Source: Microbacteriaceae bacterium
GTDB taxonomy: Bacteria > Actinomycetota > Actinomycetes > Actinomycetales > Microbacteriaceae
Assembly: GCA_012719255.1 (NCBI GenBank)
Contig: JAAYAS010000294.1
Location: 1 to 5,313 of the forward strand
Length of the DNA: 5,313 nucleotides
Direction: 5' to 3'
In this document: piece by piece, positions 5,256 through 5,313 of the stretch
Numbering within the stretch: the first letter of the stretch is position 1
Layout of the letters: every line of letters begins with the position of its first letter
Notes under the pieces: generated by a model
Told to the model about the DNA's origin: nothing
The model's input: the letters and a program-made list of their open reading frames with translations, nothing else
Databases searched by the model: none
Position numbers and translations under genes: made by a program

Positions 5256-5313
5256 CGCGGGACCGAGCCGGGCGGTGTCGTCCTCGAGCTCGCCGTCGAG
5301 GCGCCGCTCGAGG
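5253..5313 (-). CDS. C-terminal end of an unidentified gene (partial)
   Basis: Nineteen codons and a TAG stop (5253-5255) are visible; full codons begin at 5312. The residues are LERRLDGELEDDTARLGPA, a highly charged, probably helical end. Every codon except one ends in G or C, as in the real genes here, which supports coding. The product cannot be named. It lies 103 bases upstream of the PopT-family gene on the same strand and might share its transcript. Confidence 0.5.
   Translation of the reverse strand, partial: LERRLDGELEDDTARLGPA

Noticed and set aside
1..5313. Search for tRNA, rRNA, CRISPR arrays, insertion sequences and attachment sites
   Set aside because: I saw no cloverleaf-like or rRNA sequence, no regularly spaced short repeats, no transposase motifs and no terminal repeats.

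Overview
The window is very GC-rich DNA with G or C at almost every third codon position, short gene gaps, an ATGA stop/start overlap and GAGG-type ribosome binding sites. This fits an actinobacterium, most likely Microbacteriaceae, although the family assignment is inference from style rather than from a marker gene. I see no tRNA, rRNA, CRISPR array, phage gene or insertion sequence. No stretch of 300 bases lacks a gene.

Layout, left to right. (1) The Pro/Ala-rich end of a + strand gene (to 89) overlaps by 4 bases the start of a YnbB-like phosphatidate cytidylyltransferase (86-1081, +). (2) Two adjacent minus-strand genes encode RhtA-like EamA/DMT exporters: the proximal copy A at 2069-3115 and the distal copy B at 987-1979. 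They are tandem duplicates, about 77% identical at protein level over 280 residues without a gap (counted by hand), and the duplicated unit includes a short leader. (3) A divergent LysR-family regulator (3197-4126, +) shares an 81-base intergenic region with copy A. That region carries a perfect inverted repeat (ACTCGA-TAG-TCGAGT) next to a TACACT -10-like box. (4) A DUF368/PopT-family undecaprenyl phosphate translocase (4136-5149, -) converges on the LysR gene with only 9 bases between stop codons. (5) The last codons of another minus-strand gene lie at 5253-5313.

How the genes may work together. The LysR protein probably senses a small molecule, perhaps an amino acid, and controls the two exporters, in the classic divergent regulator-exporter arrangement. 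The cytidylyltransferase (CDP-diacylglycerol supply) and the PopT-family protein (recycling of the C55-P lipid carrier) are both membrane-lipid functions, but they lie on opposite sides and strands, so a shared role is not indicated.

The most notable signals are the tandem exporter duplication with uneven divergence, the apparent loss of the normal stop of copy B so that its reading frame runs 95 bases antisense into the cytidylyltransferase gene with a sudden run of rare codons, and the structured intergenic DNA. I found no convincing evidence of a wholly new system; the window reads as housekeeping membrane genes plus a lineage-specific exporter duplication.
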